A DNA stretch of 64,000 nt from Porticoccus sp. W117 (GTDB lineage: Bacteria > Pseudomonadota > Gammaproteobacteria > Pseudomonadales > Porticoccaceae), in NCBI RefSeq assembly GCF_030341905.1, contig NZ_JATAAF010000002.1, positions 124,001 through 188,000 on the forward strand. The letters run 5' to 3'. Every line of letters begins with the position of its first letter. The first letter of the stretch is position 1. Shown piece after piece: positions 17,322 through 27,218 of the stretch. Below the pieces are notes generated by a model. The model searched no databases. It was not told the DNA's origin and worked only from the letters and a program-made list of their open reading frames with translations. Both the position numbers and the translations under genes were made by a program.

Positions 17322-17625
17322 GTTGTTCGGATGGCCGTTAGTATTTTGTCGAGTTGGGGGTGAAGAGAGGGTGCCCCCGCGAGCTGACGCCATTGTATTT
17401 TAACCAAACAGCGGATGTATAGGCGCACCCGGAACAATGAGGGGCGCAAAAGATGCACTCGGTCACAAGAATATGAGACAACCACTGGCGTGTTGGTCGT
17501 ATCGCCTGCTTGAACCGAAGGCTTACACGTTGCCAGATGCATCACGTATAATGCGCCGCTTCTCGCCTCACGACAGAGGCATTCATCAACGACTGCACAC
17601 TTCGGTAAACAACAGGTTCAATGGT
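17322..17625. promoter_or_regulatory. divergent spacer between the biosynthetic operon and prfC
   Basis: About 300 nt with no gene. A TATAAT at 17547-17552 (CACGTATAATGCG) is a good -10 for prfC, but no convincing -35 lies 16-18 nt upstream. No clear promoter was found for the diiron-oxidase operon on the other strand. Confidence 0.35.
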
Positions 17626-19209
17626 ATGGCTGATAGCAATTTTCTCAATAAAATCAATGAGAGACGCACGTTTGCCATAATTTCGCACCCGGACGCCGGC
17701 AAGACCACCATTACCGAAAAGATGCTGCTGTTCGGTAATGCCATTCAGTTGGCCGGGTCGGTCAAAGGCAAGAAGGGGCCGCACGCCAAGTCCGACTGGA
17801 TGAGCATGGAGCAGGAGCGGGGCATCTCGGTGACCTCGTCGGTAATGCAGTTTCCTTATGGTGGGCGCACGGTGAACCTGCTGGATACGCCGGGGCACGA
17901 AGACTTTTCTGAAGATACCTATCGCACTCTTACCGCTGTTGACTCTGTACTGATGGTGATCGACGGCGCCAAGGGCGTGGAGGATCGAACCATCAAACTG
18001 ATGGAAGTGTGTCGCCTGCGGGATACGCCGATTCTGTCGTTTATCAACAAAATGGACCGGGATATTCGCGATCCCATTGAAGTGATGGACGAAGTTGAGG
18101 AAGTGCTGAAGATCAAGGCGGCACCCATCAATTGGCCACTGGGCATGGGTAAAGAATTCAAGGGTGTGTACAACCTGTACACCGACACCGTGCACGTGTA
18201 CCAGCAGGGCATGGGGCACACCATCAATGACGATATCCAGATCAAAGGCATCGACAGCCACGAGTTTACCGAGCTATTAGGTCCCTACGCCGATGATGTT
18301 CGTGAAGAAATTGAATTGGTGCGCGGTGCCTGCCACGAGTTCGACCTGGAAGAATACCTGGCCGGTGAATTAACCCCGGTGTTTTTCGGTTCTGCCATGG
18401 GCAACTTTGGCGTGCGCGAGATGCTGGATGGTTTTGTGGAGTGGGCGCCCACGCCCATCGCTCGTGAAACCCACGAGCGCACAATCGACCCGACGGAAGA
18501 AAAGTTCAGTGGCTTTGTATTTAAAATTCAAGCCAATATGGACCCCAAGCATCGGGATCGCATTGCCTTTATGCGCATCTGTTCCGGCACCTATTCCAAG
18601 GGCATGAAAATGAAGCACGTGCGCATTGGCAAAGACGTGAAAATCGCCGATGCGGTGACGTTTTTGGCGGGGGATCGCTCCCATGTGGAGGAGGCGATCT
18701 CTGGCGATATTATCGGCCTGCACAATCACGGCACTATCCAGATTGGCGATACCTTTACCGAAGGCGAAGCCCTGAAGTTTACCGGTATTCCTCACTTTGC
18801 CCCGGAGCTGTTTCGTCGCATTCGCCTCAAAGACCCGTTGAAATTGAAAGCACTGCAAAAAGGCTTGCAGCAGCTTTCCGAAGAAGGCTCCACACAAGTG
18901 TTCTTCCCGAAAAACAGCAACGACATTGTGGTAGGCGCGGTAGGGGTGCTGCAGTTTGAAGTAGTAGCTTATCGCTTGAAAGATGAATACAAGGTGGAAG
19001 CCATTTACGAGCCGGTGAATGTGAATACCGCCCGCTGGGTAGATTGTGATGACCCGAAGAAAATGGAAGAGTTTGAGCGCAAGTGCAAGGAAAATCTGGC
19101 TGTCGACGGTGGCGGCCATTTGACTTATCTGGCGCCGACGAGAGTGAACCTGTCGCTGACCGAAGAGCGTTATCCGGATGTGAGTTTTCGGGCGACGAGG
19201 GAGCATTAA
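17626..19209 (+). CDS. prfC: peptide chain release factor 3
   Basis: A 527-residue translational GTPase that recycles RF1/RF2 from terminated ribosomes. The start ATG at 17626 ([10 protein letters not shown]) fits family length; in-frame codons upstream look untranslated. G-motifs: SHPDAGKTT (G1), ERGISVTSS (G2 region), DTPGHEDF (G3) and NKMDR (G4). Domain II and the RF3-specific C-terminus are complete to THLAPTR-like TYLAPTR. It is followed at 81 nt by a heptamer repeat array. Confidence 0.97.
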   Translation: MADSNFLNKINERRTFAIISHPDAGKTTITEKMLLFGNAIQLAGSVKGKKGPHAKSDWMSMEQERGISVTSSVMQFPYGGRTVNLLDTPGHEDFSEDTYRTLTAVDSVLMVIDGAKGVEDRTIKLMEVCRLRDTPILSFINKMDRDIRDPIEVMDEVEEVLKIKAAPINWPLGMGKEFKGVYNLYTDTVHVYQQGMGHTINDDIQIKGIDSHEFTELLGPYADDVREEIELVRGACHEFDLEEYLAGELTPVFFGSAMGNFGVREMLDGFVEWAPTPIARETHERTIDPTEEKFSGFVFKIQANMDPKHRDRIAFMRICSGTYSKGMKMKHVRIGKDVKIADAVTFLAGDRSHVEEAISGDIIGLHNHGTIQIGDTFTEGEALKFTGIPHFAPELFRRIRLKDPLKLKALQKGLQQLSEEGSTQVFFPKNSNDIVVGAVGVLQFEVVAYRLKDEYKVEAIYEPVNVNTARWVDCDDPKKMEEFERKCKENLAVDGGGHLTYLAPTRVNLSLTEERYPDVSFRATREH

Positions 19210-19290
19210 ATGCTGCTTCGAGCAACGAGCTGCTGGCTGCGAGCATTTGTGAGAAATTTTATACAGCTGAATTTTGCACTAAACTGTTTC

Positions 19291-19353
19291 GTAGCCCGTA
19301 GCCCGTAGCCCGTAGCCCGTAGCCCGTAGCCCGTAGCCCGTAGCCCGTAGCCG
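19291..19353. repeat. nine tandem GTAGCCC heptamers
   Basis: Eight exact copies of GTAGCCC followed by one GTAGCCG, 63 nt in all. The array ends 4 nt before the ATG at 19358 and so occupies the place where a ribosome binding site would be. No inverse partner is seen. It has the same period and GT start as the arrays at 4762, 49164, 56643, 60263 and 61751. Perfect short tandem copies can slip during replication, so copy number may vary. Confidence 0.95.
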
Positions 19354-19357
19354 ACCT

Positions 19358-19942
19358 ATGACCGCATCCGATGTCCCTCAACACCTTCGTGCTAATCGCA
19401 GCGGTTTTACCCGCTGGTTTGGTCGCACCCTGCTCAATGCCATGGGCTGGCAGGTGGAGGGGCGTATTCCCGATCTGAAAAAGTTTATTGTTGCCGGCGC
19501 GCCCCACACATCGAACTGGGACTTTGTTATCGCCATGGCGGTAGTGATGGCCTGTGATATCAAGGCCAACTGGCTGGCCAAGCACACTATTTTTGTATTT
19601 CCGTTCAAGCGTCTGTTTTTTGCCCTGGGAGGCATCCCCTTGGATCGCGGCAATACCAAAGGTATTGCTGAACAGATTGCCGAAAAAATCCGTGATAGTG
19701 AGCAGTTGGTGATTGGCATTATGCCGGAGGGGACGCGCAGTAAAGTAGAGAAGTGGAAAAGCGGTTTTTTACGCATTGCCCACAAGGCGGGTTGCCCGGT
19801 TCTGCTTGCCTCGCTGGATTTTAAACACAAGCGCATTTGCTTTGGTGATTTGATTGAAGCCAGGGAAGACACCGATCAACAGCTGGTTGAAATCAAAAAT
19901 TACTACCGCCAGTTTCAGCCCAAATACCCAGAAAAATTCTGA
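19358..19942 (+). CDS. lysophospholipid acyltransferase (PlsC family)
   Basis: A 194-residue acyltransferase. The catalytic HX4D is HTSNWD (in GAPHTSNWDF) and the phosphate-binding motif is MPEGTRS. It lacks long TM helices, as in the short acyltransferases related to MptF/GlpB. It would transfer an acyl group to a lysophospholipid or similar acceptor at the membrane. The heptamer array ends 4 nt before the start, so no standard ribosome binding site is present; translation may be weak or coupled. It overlaps the next gene by one base (TGATG). Confidence 0.88.
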   Translation: MTASDVPQHLRANRSGFTRWFGRTLLNAMGWQVEGRIPDLKKFIVAGAPHTSNWDFVIAMAVVMACDIKANWLAKHTIFVFPFKRLFFALGGIPLDRGNTKGIAEQIAEKIRDSEQLVIGIMPEGTRSKVEKWKSGFLRIAHKAGCPVLLASLDFKHKRICFGDLIEAREDTDQQLVEIKNYYRQFQPKYPEKF

Positions 19943-20550
19943 TGCCTGCACTCTGCAGATCACAGGGAACCACATTGATATTGAAAATGTTGGCCCCCTG
20001 GGTAGCTGTTATTCTGTTCTGGTGCGTTTTCAAAAATGCATGGCTGGCGTTGTTGGCCTATCACCTGCAAATAGTGCTCTGGAATCACCTGCACTTTCGC
20101 CAGGTTTTCTTCGGCTTTTCAGTTAAGAGTTTTGTGCTGTTTTCTCTGCCGGCCATTTTGGCGGGGCCAGCCATGTACTTTTTGCTGCCAGCTATTACCG
20201 AGATTAATGTCGCGCAGTGGTTGGCCGACTATGGCCTGACCGGCTGGGGGTTACTATTGATGGTGCCTTATTTTGGCCTGATTCACCCGCTGCTTGAACA
20301 AGTGCACTGGGCTCCACTCAGAGAGAAAACGCCGCTGGCCCATGTTGTGTTTGCTGGCTACCATGTATTGGTGCTATCAACCCTGTTGCCGATTTCTTGG
20401 CTCGTTATCGGATTTGTATTTTTGGCTTTTGTGTCTGTGTGCTGGCAACGTATGGCAGACAGTAGGGGAGGGTTGGCTATTCCCTGCTGCTCTCATATGC
20501 TGGCTGATTCGGGTATTGTGATGGCAGCATACGGGCTCTCTTGTTTATGA
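19942..20550 (+). CDS. CPBP-like intramembrane protein
   Basis: A 202-residue membrane protein with about six hydrophobic segments. Three polar motifs sit in the order of the CPBP (Rce1/Abi-like) intramembrane protease family: EQVHWAPLR in place of the usual EExxxR, FAGYH as the FxxxH motif, and SHMLAD as the HxxxD/N motif. The second Glu of motif 1 is Gln-Val-His, so activity may be altered. The start overlaps the acyltransferase stop, indicating co-translation. The family call is from motif order only. Confidence 0.65.
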   Translation: MPALCRSQGTTLILKMLAPWVAVILFWCVFKNAWLALLAYHLQIVLWNHLHFRQVFFGFSVKSFVLFSLPAILAGPAMYFLLPAITEINVAQWLADYGLTGWGLLLMVPYFGLIHPLLEQVHWAPLREKTPLAHVVFAGYHVLVLSTLLPISWLVIGFVFLAFVSVCWQRMADSRGGLAIPCCSHMLADSGIVMAAYGLSCL

Positions 20551-20594
20551 CCAATGTTTATAAACAATGCTTATAACTACAGGAACTGGATTTT

Positions 20595-20981
20595 ATGCAA
20601 CCGGATTTAAATGAAATTCTCGAACACGCCAAAAAACTGCTGCAAAAAGGCAATCACAGCGATGCCTGGATGCTGTTGGCTGAGGTGGTGAATTACGACC
20701 CGAAAAACCGCGCGGCGTTAATGATGCTGGCGGGTTCCAATTTCAGTGCCGGCAACTACGCCGAATCCAGCAAGTGGTTCGCCAAACTGGTGGGGCTTGA
20801 GCCCGGCGACGGCAAGTCGTCAGTGGCGTTATTTAACAGCCTGTGGAAACAGGGTGAAAAAGACATGGCCATGGCGGAAATTAAACGCTTTATAGCCACG
20901 GCGGATAAAACCAGAGAGCGGGCGACTATTGAACAGTATCTGGCGATAACCGAGCAGTTTGGTCAAGACGCCCAGAAATAG
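20595..20981 (+). CDS. TPR-repeat protein
   Basis: A 128-residue soluble protein of about three tetratricopeptide helices pairs: LEHAKKLLQKGNHSDAWMLLAEVVNYDPKN, then AALMMLAGSNFSAGNYAESS, then SSVALFNSLWKQGEKDMAMA. TPR arrays bind partner proteins; no partner can be named. It starts 44 nt after the CPBP-like gene and converges with the barrel gene, overlapping its 3' end by 19 nt. Confidence 0.8.
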   Translation: MQPDLNEILEHAKKLLQKGNHSDAWMLLAEVVNYDPKNRAALMMLAGSNFSAGNYAESSKWFAKLVGLEPGDGKSSVALFNSLWKQGEKDMAMAEIKRFIATADKTRERATIEQYLAITEQFGQDAQK

Positions 20982-22228
20982 CGGGTGCTGAATAGCAAGC
21001 GGGTTTCATCGGCCTGCTGAGACAGCCCACTATAACGCCTTTCCCTGCGGTCGGAGCGGATGTTTATGGCTTCGCCTGTGAATTTCCAGTGCTCACCGAC
21101 GCGATAGCTGTAGCTGATAGTGGCGCTGCTGCCATTTTCGCCATTGCTGTCCATGAAAGTACCGTCCAGGTCATCCACATGAAAGCTCTCCCAGCGCAGC
21201 GCCAATCTTTGTGGTCCCCAACGGCCAGCCAGCATCAGGTAGCCGGAATCGAAGTGGTTGTACACCACGTTACCGGCGCTGTTATCCATTTGGGTACGGC
21301 CGCGCATATATTGCGCCAGCAACTCCCAGTTTGAATCGATTCTGTGTTGCGCCCCCAGGTGCAAGAAGCGGGTGTGCCAGGCGTATTGGCCGCGCTCAAA
21401 AGCGCTTGGATCTGCATTGTTGTCGTAGTAATGCAACGCGGCCTTGGTGCTTTGCCGGTAGTTCCAGTGCAGGCCGCTGTAGTAACCAATGCGGTTGTCT
21501 CGCTCGATAAAGGGTTCAACTTCCGGGGTTTGATCCGCCAGCACCCTGCCGGGTGCAAAAGTAGGCCGGTTGGCCAACGGCAGTCGGCCACCGATACCGG
21601 TTTGTCGTTCGCTGTTTGTCCATCCTCTCCATGACAGCAAAGAGCCGGTATTGTCGTTAAACCCAAACAGCGCAGTGGTTACCCCAAAATCATGAAAAGA
21701 CTGGCGCTGGCGCCCCAGATTGCGCCAATGCACCTCGGCACCTGCAGTGCGCAGCTCTTCGCCAATCCAGCTGTTAATGGTGGACGAGGTAATGGTGTAG
21801 GGGGAGCTCCACAGCCGACCACGATTTTCCAGAGAGATGTTCGGGTAAAAGAAGCCAACTTTGTAACTCGGTCGCCAACGGCTTTGCCTTAAGGGGCGAT
21901 ACTGCCAGTAGAGCTCGGTAACATCCAGGCGGTTGCCGGGCTTTTGGTTATACAGCACGCTGGCTTTCAGGTGGGCGCTGTGGCTCAGTCGATAGTCCAG
22001 TTCCAGGCCGCTGAGGCCATTTTGAATTCGGTTATTGTTATTACCGCCATGTAGGTGTTTACCTTGGCCTCGATCCAGCCAGGAGGTGAGGCCATTGTTG
22101 TGGGATAACTGCAATTCCACAATGCCAGATAGCTCCAGAGGCGACGGCTGGTGCACGTTTTCGGCTGCCCAGGTGCAGGGCCAGGGCAAGGAGGCGCTTA
22201 TCAACAACAGCAGAGCAGTACGCGTCAC
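20963..22228 (-). CDS. outer-membrane beta-barrel protein of a cupredoxin-EAL operon
   Basis: A 421-residue secreted protein. The GTG at 22228 overlaps the stop of the upstream EAL gene (GTGA), giving a signal peptide MTRTALLLLISASLPWPCTWA. The mature part alternates polar and aromatic residues over many strands (SGIVELQLSHNN, HLKASVLYNQ, KFTGEAINIR) and ends in FSTRYFWAS, close to a porin-type C-terminal aromatic strand. It is likely an outer-membrane channel or adhesive barrel. It is the third gene of a cupredoxin / EAL receptor / barrel operon. No substrate can be inferred. Confidence 0.75.
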   Translation of the reverse strand: MTRTALLLLISASLPWPCTWAAENVHQPSPLELSGIVELQLSHNNGLTSWLDRGQGKHLHGGNNNNRIQNGLSGLELDYRLSHSAHLKASVLYNQKPGNRLDVTELYWQYRPLRQSRWRPSYKVGFFYPNISLENRGRLWSSPYTITSSTINSWIGEELRTAGAEVHWRNLGRQRQSFHDFGVTTALFGFNDNTGSLLSWRGWTNSERQTGIGGRLPLANRPTFAPGRVLADQTPEVEPFIERDNRIGYYSGLHWNYRQSTKAALHYYDNNADPSAFERGQYAWHTRFLHLGAQHRIDSNWELLAQYMRGRTQMDNSAGNVVYNHFDSGYLMLAGRWGPQRLALRWESFHVDDLDGTFMDSNGENGSSATISYSYRVGEHWKFTGEAINIRSDRRERRYSGLSQQADETRLLFSTRYFWAS

Positions 22229-24582
22229 CCCTTGCTCTCCACCGGCTGAGCGCCGTAATGTTCTTGCCACCATTGTTCCAGCTGCGCGGCGGGCAGGGGC
22301 TTGCTGATAAAGTAGCCTTGAGCAAAGTCGCAGCTAAAGCGTTCCAGCATTTTCAGTGATGCCTCGTCTTCAATGCCTTCTGCAGTAACCACCATGCCCA
22401 TGCGATGGCCCAGATTGATGGTGGATTGTACGATCAGTGCATCGCTGGTGTTGGCTGCGATCTCGCTGATAAATTCACGGTCGATCTTTAGCTCGTGTAC
22501 GGGCAATTGCTTGAGTTGCGCCAGCGACGAATAACCGGTGCCGTAATCATCCACTGATAGCCCAACGCCTTGTATTTTTAGCCTGTTAAGCAGGGCGACG
22601 GCTTTCTCCGGATCTTCCACCACGGCACTCTCAGTGACTTCCAGCACCAGCCTGGCGGGTGCGACTCCATGGGCCTGCAGGCGTTCAGATACCACTTTGG
22701 TAAGGTCGCCAGATAACAGGTCAGCGGCAGAAATGTTAACCGCCACTTTCAGGTCGATACCCTGTTGCTGCCAGCTTTTACTCTGCTGTATGGCTTTGTC
22801 GATGACCCACTCGGTGAGCTCAGTAATCAGGCCGGATTGCTCGGCGGCAGGAATAAATTGATCTGGGCCAACAAAGCCGTGTTCTGGATGAATCCAGCGT
22901 ACCAATGCCTCTACTTGAGTGGGGCGGGCGCCTTCAAGGCCGTTGCGTATTTCCAGCTTGGGCTGGTAGTGCAATTCCAACTGGTCATTTTTTATGGCGT
23001 TGCTCAGTTCGTGCAACAGGGCCAGGCGAAATACGCTGTGGCTGTCGTGTTCCGGATCGTAAAGCATCCAGGGGGCGCGTTTTTCTGTGGCTTCATTGAG
23101 AGCGATTTCGGCAAACCGCAATAACGCATCGGCGGCGTCACCGTGTTCTGGATAACGGGCAACGCCTGCCTGAGCCCCCAGCAGAATGGATATGCCTTGT
23201 AATTGAAAGGGGTGCTTGAATTGATTAAGCATGGCCTCCAGTGCATTACCCGCTTGGCGGGTTTGCGGCACAAAGGCGGCAAAGCTGTCGTTGCCCAGAT
23301 AGCAGAGAACAATTTGCGTGCTGATTTCCTGTAGTTGCTCACTGATTTGCTTCAGCAGTTTATCGCCCAGGCTGTGGCCAAGGGTGTGTTTAACGTCCTG
23401 CAGGCGTTTGACTTCAAGCACCACAATGTCAGCCTTGGCACTGCCATGGCTGTAGAATTTCAATTGCTGTTCAACGGCCCGCAAAAAACCTGCCTGGTTG
23501 TAGAGGCCGGTAATGCTGTCGTGACTGGCGCGAAAAACTATTTCTTGCTCACGCAGGGCAACTTTGCGCTGCATGTGGTTGAATTCTTCCGACAGGGCGT
23601 TGATCTCGCTACTGCCAGTAACGCTGATCACCGAAGAATAGTTGCCGGTGCCGACATTGCCGATGGCCTGCAATAATTGTTGTACGGGGTTGGTAATGCT
23701 GCGAGCCACAAAGTAAGCCACCGCAACGGTCAGCAGTGCGCCGACAATCAGTAGCACAATCAGCTCCATCCACTGGGAGCGGAAACCGGATAACAGGGGT
23801 TCCAAAGGCTGCGATAATAAAATTTGAAAGTGTGGGCTATCGGCATCAGGCATGGGCTCTAGCAATGCCAGTGAACCACCTACGTTAACGATGGTTCCTG
23901 CATTTCTCACCACGCTTGTCAGCAGACTGGAGTAAGAGCTGTCTTCCGTTATTGGCAGGGTGGTGGCCAATGGCGTTGGTGTTGCACCGCCGGTGTACAG
24001 ATAGCTGGTGTCCAGATTGGTCAATTGTTTGAATTGAAGGGCGTGGTTATCGTCAATTGCGAAAGCCATACCCACCCAACCGACAGGCAGCGGCAGCTTT
24101 ACCGGTGCCAGCACCAAACGATAAAAACCGTTGTTGCTGTGTACCAGATGCACCTGAGAATTCAGGCTTTGCTGCATCAGGGTGCGCTGTGCCTCTCCCA
24201 ATGCAATGATGCTTTTCCCTGCCTGGGCCACTGGGTTGCCGTCGAGATCAGTAAACAGTGCGACGTCCGCAGCAATACGGCCACTGTGGTTGAGCAGCAC
24301 GCTGCTGATGGTGTCCGGATCATCGCTGCCAACTGCCTCGCGAAAGCTCCAGTCTTTGGCGATGGTGTCAACGGAGCGCTGCAGGTACTGGTTGCTGGAT
24401 TGCCATTCGCTGTCAAAAAGTCGTTGAGCCGCTAACAGCTGGCTGCGTATGGTCTGGTCGAGGTTTTCGCGGCTGGCCTTGTAGGTGAGCGTGAGGGTAA
24501 CCCACTGCAAACCCAGCAGCAGCAGGAAAAAGCTGATAAAGATACGCCAGCGCAGAGTACAAAATTGCTTTGGCAGTTTCAC
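22225..24582 (-). CDS. membrane sensor with dCACHE-like, HAMP, degenerate GGDEF and EAL domains
   Basis: A 785-residue c-di-GMP protein. TM1 is about 13-33, a periplasmic sensor domain about 34-275, TM2 about 277-298, and HAMP about 299-350. The GGDEF domain (about 360-510) has LGNDSF in place of GGDEF, so it should not make c-di-GMP. The EAL domain (about 525-780) keeps VEALVRW, VDDYGTGYSSL and LKIDREF, so phosphodiesterase activity is plausible. It lies between a periplasmic cupredoxin-like protein and an outer-membrane barrel, implying that a periplasmic signal controls c-di-GMP turnover. A LapD-like inactive receptor role is the alternative. Confidence 0.9.
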   Translation of the reverse strand: MKLPKQFCTLRWRIFISFFLLLLGLQWVTLTLTYKASRENLDQTIRSQLLAAQRLFDSEWQSSNQYLQRSVDTIAKDWSFREAVGSDDPDTISSVLLNHSGRIAADVALFTDLDGNPVAQAGKSIIALGEAQRTLMQQSLNSQVHLVHSNNGFYRLVLAPVKLPLPVGWVGMAFAIDDNHALQFKQLTNLDTSYLYTGGATPTPLATTLPITEDSSYSSLLTSVVRNAGTIVNVGGSLALLEPMPDADSPHFQILLSQPLEPLLSGFRSQWMELIVLLIVGALLTVAVAYFVARSITNPVQQLLQAIGNVGTGNYSSVISVTGSSEINALSEEFNHMQRKVALREQEIVFRASHDSITGLYNQAGFLRAVEQQLKFYSHGSAKADIVVLEVKRLQDVKHTLGHSLGDKLLKQISEQLQEISTQIVLCYLGNDSFAAFVPQTRQAGNALEAMLNQFKHPFQLQGISILLGAQAGVARYPEHGDAADALLRFAEIALNEATEKRAPWMLYDPEHDSHSVFRLALLHELSNAIKNDQLELHYQPKLEIRNGLEGARPTQVEALVRWIHPEHGFVGPDQFIPAAEQSGLITELTEWVIDKAIQQSKSWQQQGIDLKVAVNISAADLLSGDLTKVVSERLQAHGVAPARLVLEVTESAVVEDPEKAVALLNRLKIQGVGLSVDDYGTGYSSLAQLKQLPVHELKIDREFISEIAANTSDALIVQSTINLGHRMGMVVTAEGIEDEASLKMLERFSCDFAQGYFISKPLPAAQLEQWWQEHYGAQPVESKG

Positions 24583-24593
24583 GTCAACAGCCC

Positions 24594-25253
24594 CTAATAG
24601 TTATCGTCATCGAATTGCTGACCCGGCGCCTCCGGGCGGAAGGCGCTTTTCAGCTTATGTGTCAACTTGAAGGTCGCAGTCAGCGGTTGCCCTTCAACAA
24701 CCTCTACCTCCACAGGCGCCAGGTCTTTTTTGTGCAGGCGCGGGTGCCATAGATGCAGCTGATATTTACCTGGGGGTACATCGACTAGCTGCTGATTGCC
24801 CTCACTCAATTGGGTGAAAAATGGTGTGTCCACTACCAGAAGGTACGCCAGCATCCAGTCGTGGATATTGCAGCCCAGAACCACCAGGCCGGATTTGTCG
24901 AACAACACTGGCCCGGGAAGCTGCTTTTTGTACAACGGCAGTTCAAAGGATTTGGCGGGCGAGAATGAGTAAACGTGGTGGCTGGTGTTGTCGCGGTTGG
25001 GAAATATCACTTGGGTGTTGCGTTGAATAACGGATATATAAGGGTCGAACTGCAGGTCGCGCTGAACGATAGTGGCTTCTGTCTGCGGGGCGGAATCAGT
25101 GGGGATGGTGTGTGCGACCGCGTAGACAATGGCCTGATCTAACTGCACCGGTGTGCCGCTTTTCGACGTAATGGCTATATCGATGGAGGCGTTGGCTGCG
25201 GCGCAGAAACAGGCCAACAACAGACCCGTATACAAACGGCTGAATAGCGACAT
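24594..25253 (-). CDS. periplasmic cupredoxin-like protein (MauL / 'methylamine utilization' family)
   Basis: A 219-residue secreted protein with signal peptide ending near CAAANA/SID. The core is cupredoxin-like: FPNRDNTSHHVYSFS, then FDKSGLVVLGCNIHDWM. It carries the His, Cys and His/Met set expected for a type 1 copper site, with VDVPPGKYQLHLWHPRLH as a further beta module. Databases often label such proteins methylamine utilization, but no mau genes are here. It lies 11 nt upstream of the EAL sensor gene and could be its ligand-binding or redox partner. Confidence 0.8.
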   Translation of the reverse strand: MSLFSRLYTGLLLACFCAAANASIDIAITSKSGTPVQLDQAIVYAVAHTIPTDSAPQTEATIVQRDLQFDPYISVIQRNTQVIFPNRDNTSHHVYSFSPAKSFELPLYKKQLPGPVLFDKSGLVVLGCNIHDWMLAYLLVVDTPFFTQLSEGNQQLVDVPPGKYQLHLWHPRLHKKDLAPVEVEVVEGQPLTATFKLTHKLKSAFRPEAPGQQFDDDNY

Positions 25254-25390
25254 GGATTTCCCTCACACCAAGCCCATTGGGCGACATAAAAATTATTGTT
25301 TTGTGTACTTGATGGTGACACAAGCTGAGGAAAATAGTTCGCCCCAGCCATTAAAACTGCCAACTAATGCCAGTTTATCGGCCGGATTGG

Positions 25391-25876
25391 TTATTTCTTG
25401 AGTCGATCCAAAAACCCCATGGCAAAGGCGGAAACGACGAAGGTGAGGTGGATAATCACGTACCACATAAGATCATAGTGTTCGATTTTTTCCAGCCCCA
25501 TAAATTTTTTCAGCAGGTGAATAGAGGAAATCGCCACAATGCTGGCCGCTATCTTGGCTTTGAGCGATGAGGTATCCAGCTTGCCAAGCCAGTTGGGCTT
25601 GTCTCCATCTTCTTCTACGTCCAGCTGGGAGACAAAATTCTCGTAGCCACTCATCATCACCATCACGATCAAGCCGCCCACCATGGCAATATCGATCAGC
25701 GACAGCACAATCAAAATCATACTGGCTTCGCTAATAAATGGGCTTTCTACCAGCAGGTGATACAACTCCATAAAAAACTTCACACCCAGCGCCACTACAG
25801 CCAGGCTCAAGCCCAGATAAATAGGGGCCAGCAGCCATCTGGCACGGTACAGCAGCCCTTCAATCAGTCGTTCCAT
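25391..25876 (-). CDS. UPF0114 (YqhA-like) membrane protein
   Basis: A 161-residue protein with four TM helices ([57 protein letters not shown] and the C-terminal one). The segments [12 protein letters not shown] and the terminal FLDRLKK are typical of UPF0114. Function is unknown. The start ATG at 25876 is preferred over much longer upstream extensions that overlap the divergent transporter gene. Confidence 0.88.
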   Translation of the reverse strand: MERLIEGLLYRARWLLAPIYLGLSLAVVALGVKFFMELYHLLVESPFISEASMILIVLSLIDIAMVGGLIVMVMMSGYENFVSQLDVEEDGDKPNWLGKLDTSSLKAKIAASIVAISSIHLLKKFMGLEKIEHYDLMWYVIIHLTFVVSAFAMGFLDRLKK

Positions 25877-25990
25877 GTTGTCCTCAGTGTGCAAAAATTG
25901 ATCGTCGCCAATCATAGCGAAATCGCGATTCGTCTGTCGAGATAGCGTGTCGGTGGTATCATTGCCTCTTTGTTTATCCAACACTGTTTT

Positions 25991-27202
25991 ATGTCCATTA
26001 TGCATCCCACCTCCGATATTCGTGGCTGGCGCAACCCGGAAATGTTCCTGCTGTTGCTCACCTTTGCCATGTCGTTGTCTTTCGCCACCTGGCTGTCGCT
26101 GCTTAACAACTTTGTGATTGAGCGGGCGGCGTTTACTGGGGAGGAAATCGGTATTCTCCACAGCCTGCGTGAGGTGCCGGGCTTTCTGGCGTTTACGGCG
26201 GTGTTTCTGCTGTTGGTGATTCGCGAGCAATCTCTGGCGCTGGTGTCCATGGGAATTATGGGGTTGGGGGTAGCGGTTACCGGTTACTTCCCGACGGCCA
26301 TTGGCCTGTATTGCACCACGGTGTTGATGTCCATCGGCTTTCACTACTACGAAACCGTTCAGCAGTCGCTGGCGTTGCAGTGGTTCCCGCAAGAAAACTC
26401 TGCCAAAAGTCTGGGTAAATTGGTGGCAGGCAAATCGGCGGCGGCAGTATTGGCTTACGGCCTGATCTGGCTGGCGACGACGTTCTTTGCGGTGGATTAC
26501 CACTGGGTGTACCTGATCACTGGAGTGATTTCCATGGGCCTGGTGTTATTTGCGGCACTGGCTTTTCCGACGTTTGCCCAGCCCCACGTGCAACACAAGA
26601 AAATCATTTTGCGCAAACGCTATTGGCTCTATTACGCGCTCACTTTTATGGGCGGCGCGCGGCGGCAGATTTTTGTAGTGTTTGCCGGTTTCCTGATGGT
26701 GGAAAAGTTCGGCTATTCGGTGGCGGATGTGGCTTTGCTTTACTTGGCCAACCATACGCTGAACGCCTTTTTAGGCACTAAAATTGGCGCCTGGATCAGC
26801 CGCGTGGGTGAACGTGTTGCCTTGCGAGTGGAGTACATTGGCCTGGCGCTGATTTTTACCGGCTACGCCTTTGTAGAGAGCGCCAATGTGGCGGCGGCGC
26901 TTTATATTCTCGATCACGTGTTGTTTGCCATGGCCATTGCCATGAAAACCTATTTCCAGAAAATCGCCGACCCCAAAGACATCAGCGCCACAGCGGCGGT
27001 GAGTTTTAGCATCAACCATATTGCCGCGGTGGTGATTCCCGCTGCCTTTGGTTTGATTTGGTTGGTTTCACCGGGTTTGGTGTTCCTGCTGGGTGCCGGC
27101 ATGGCATTGATATCCTTGCTGCTGGCCACCAATGTGCCAGTGGCGCCAACCCCGGAAAATATTACCCACTGGCGGTCATCTGCCCAGTTGCAAAAAACTT
27201 GA
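25991..27202 (+). CDS. MFS transporter
   Basis: A transporter of about 403 residues with 12 predicted hydrophobic helices. A central charged loop ([15 protein letters not shown]) separates two six-helix halves. No substrate-specific motif is recognised. It is divergent from the UPF0114 gene and 16 nt upstream of asnS on the same strand, so the two may be co-transcribed. ATG 25991 is chosen; an ATG three codons later (MHPTSDI) is also possible. Confidence 0.85.
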   Translation: MSIMHPTSDIRGWRNPEMFLLLLTFAMSLSFATWLSLLNNFVIERAAFTGEEIGILHSLREVPGFLAFTAVFLLLVIREQSLALVSMGIMGLGVAVTGYFPTAIGLYCTTVLMSIGFHYYETVQQSLALQWFPQENSAKSLGKLVAGKSAAAVLAYGLIWLATTFFAVDYHWVYLITGVISMGLVLFAALAFPTFAQPHVQHKKIILRKRYWLYYALTFMGGARRQIFVVFAGFLMVEKFGYSVADVALLYLANHTLNAFLGTKIGAWISRVGERVALRVEYIGLALIFTGYAFVESANVAAALYILDHVLFAMAIAMKTYFQKIADPKDISATAAVSFSINHIAAVVIPAAFGLIWLVSPGLVFLLGAGMALISLLLATNVPVAPTPENITHWRSSAQLQKT

Positions 27203-27218
27203 TAGAAGGATAAAAACC

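Noticed and set aside
19291-19353. CRISPR array
   Set aside because: The repeats are 7 nt with no spacers; no cas genes are present in the window.
25877-26503. N-terminal extension of the UPF0114 gene
   Set aside because: The Arg/Gln/His-rich extension lies antisense to the MFS gene; the family starts at ATG 25876.
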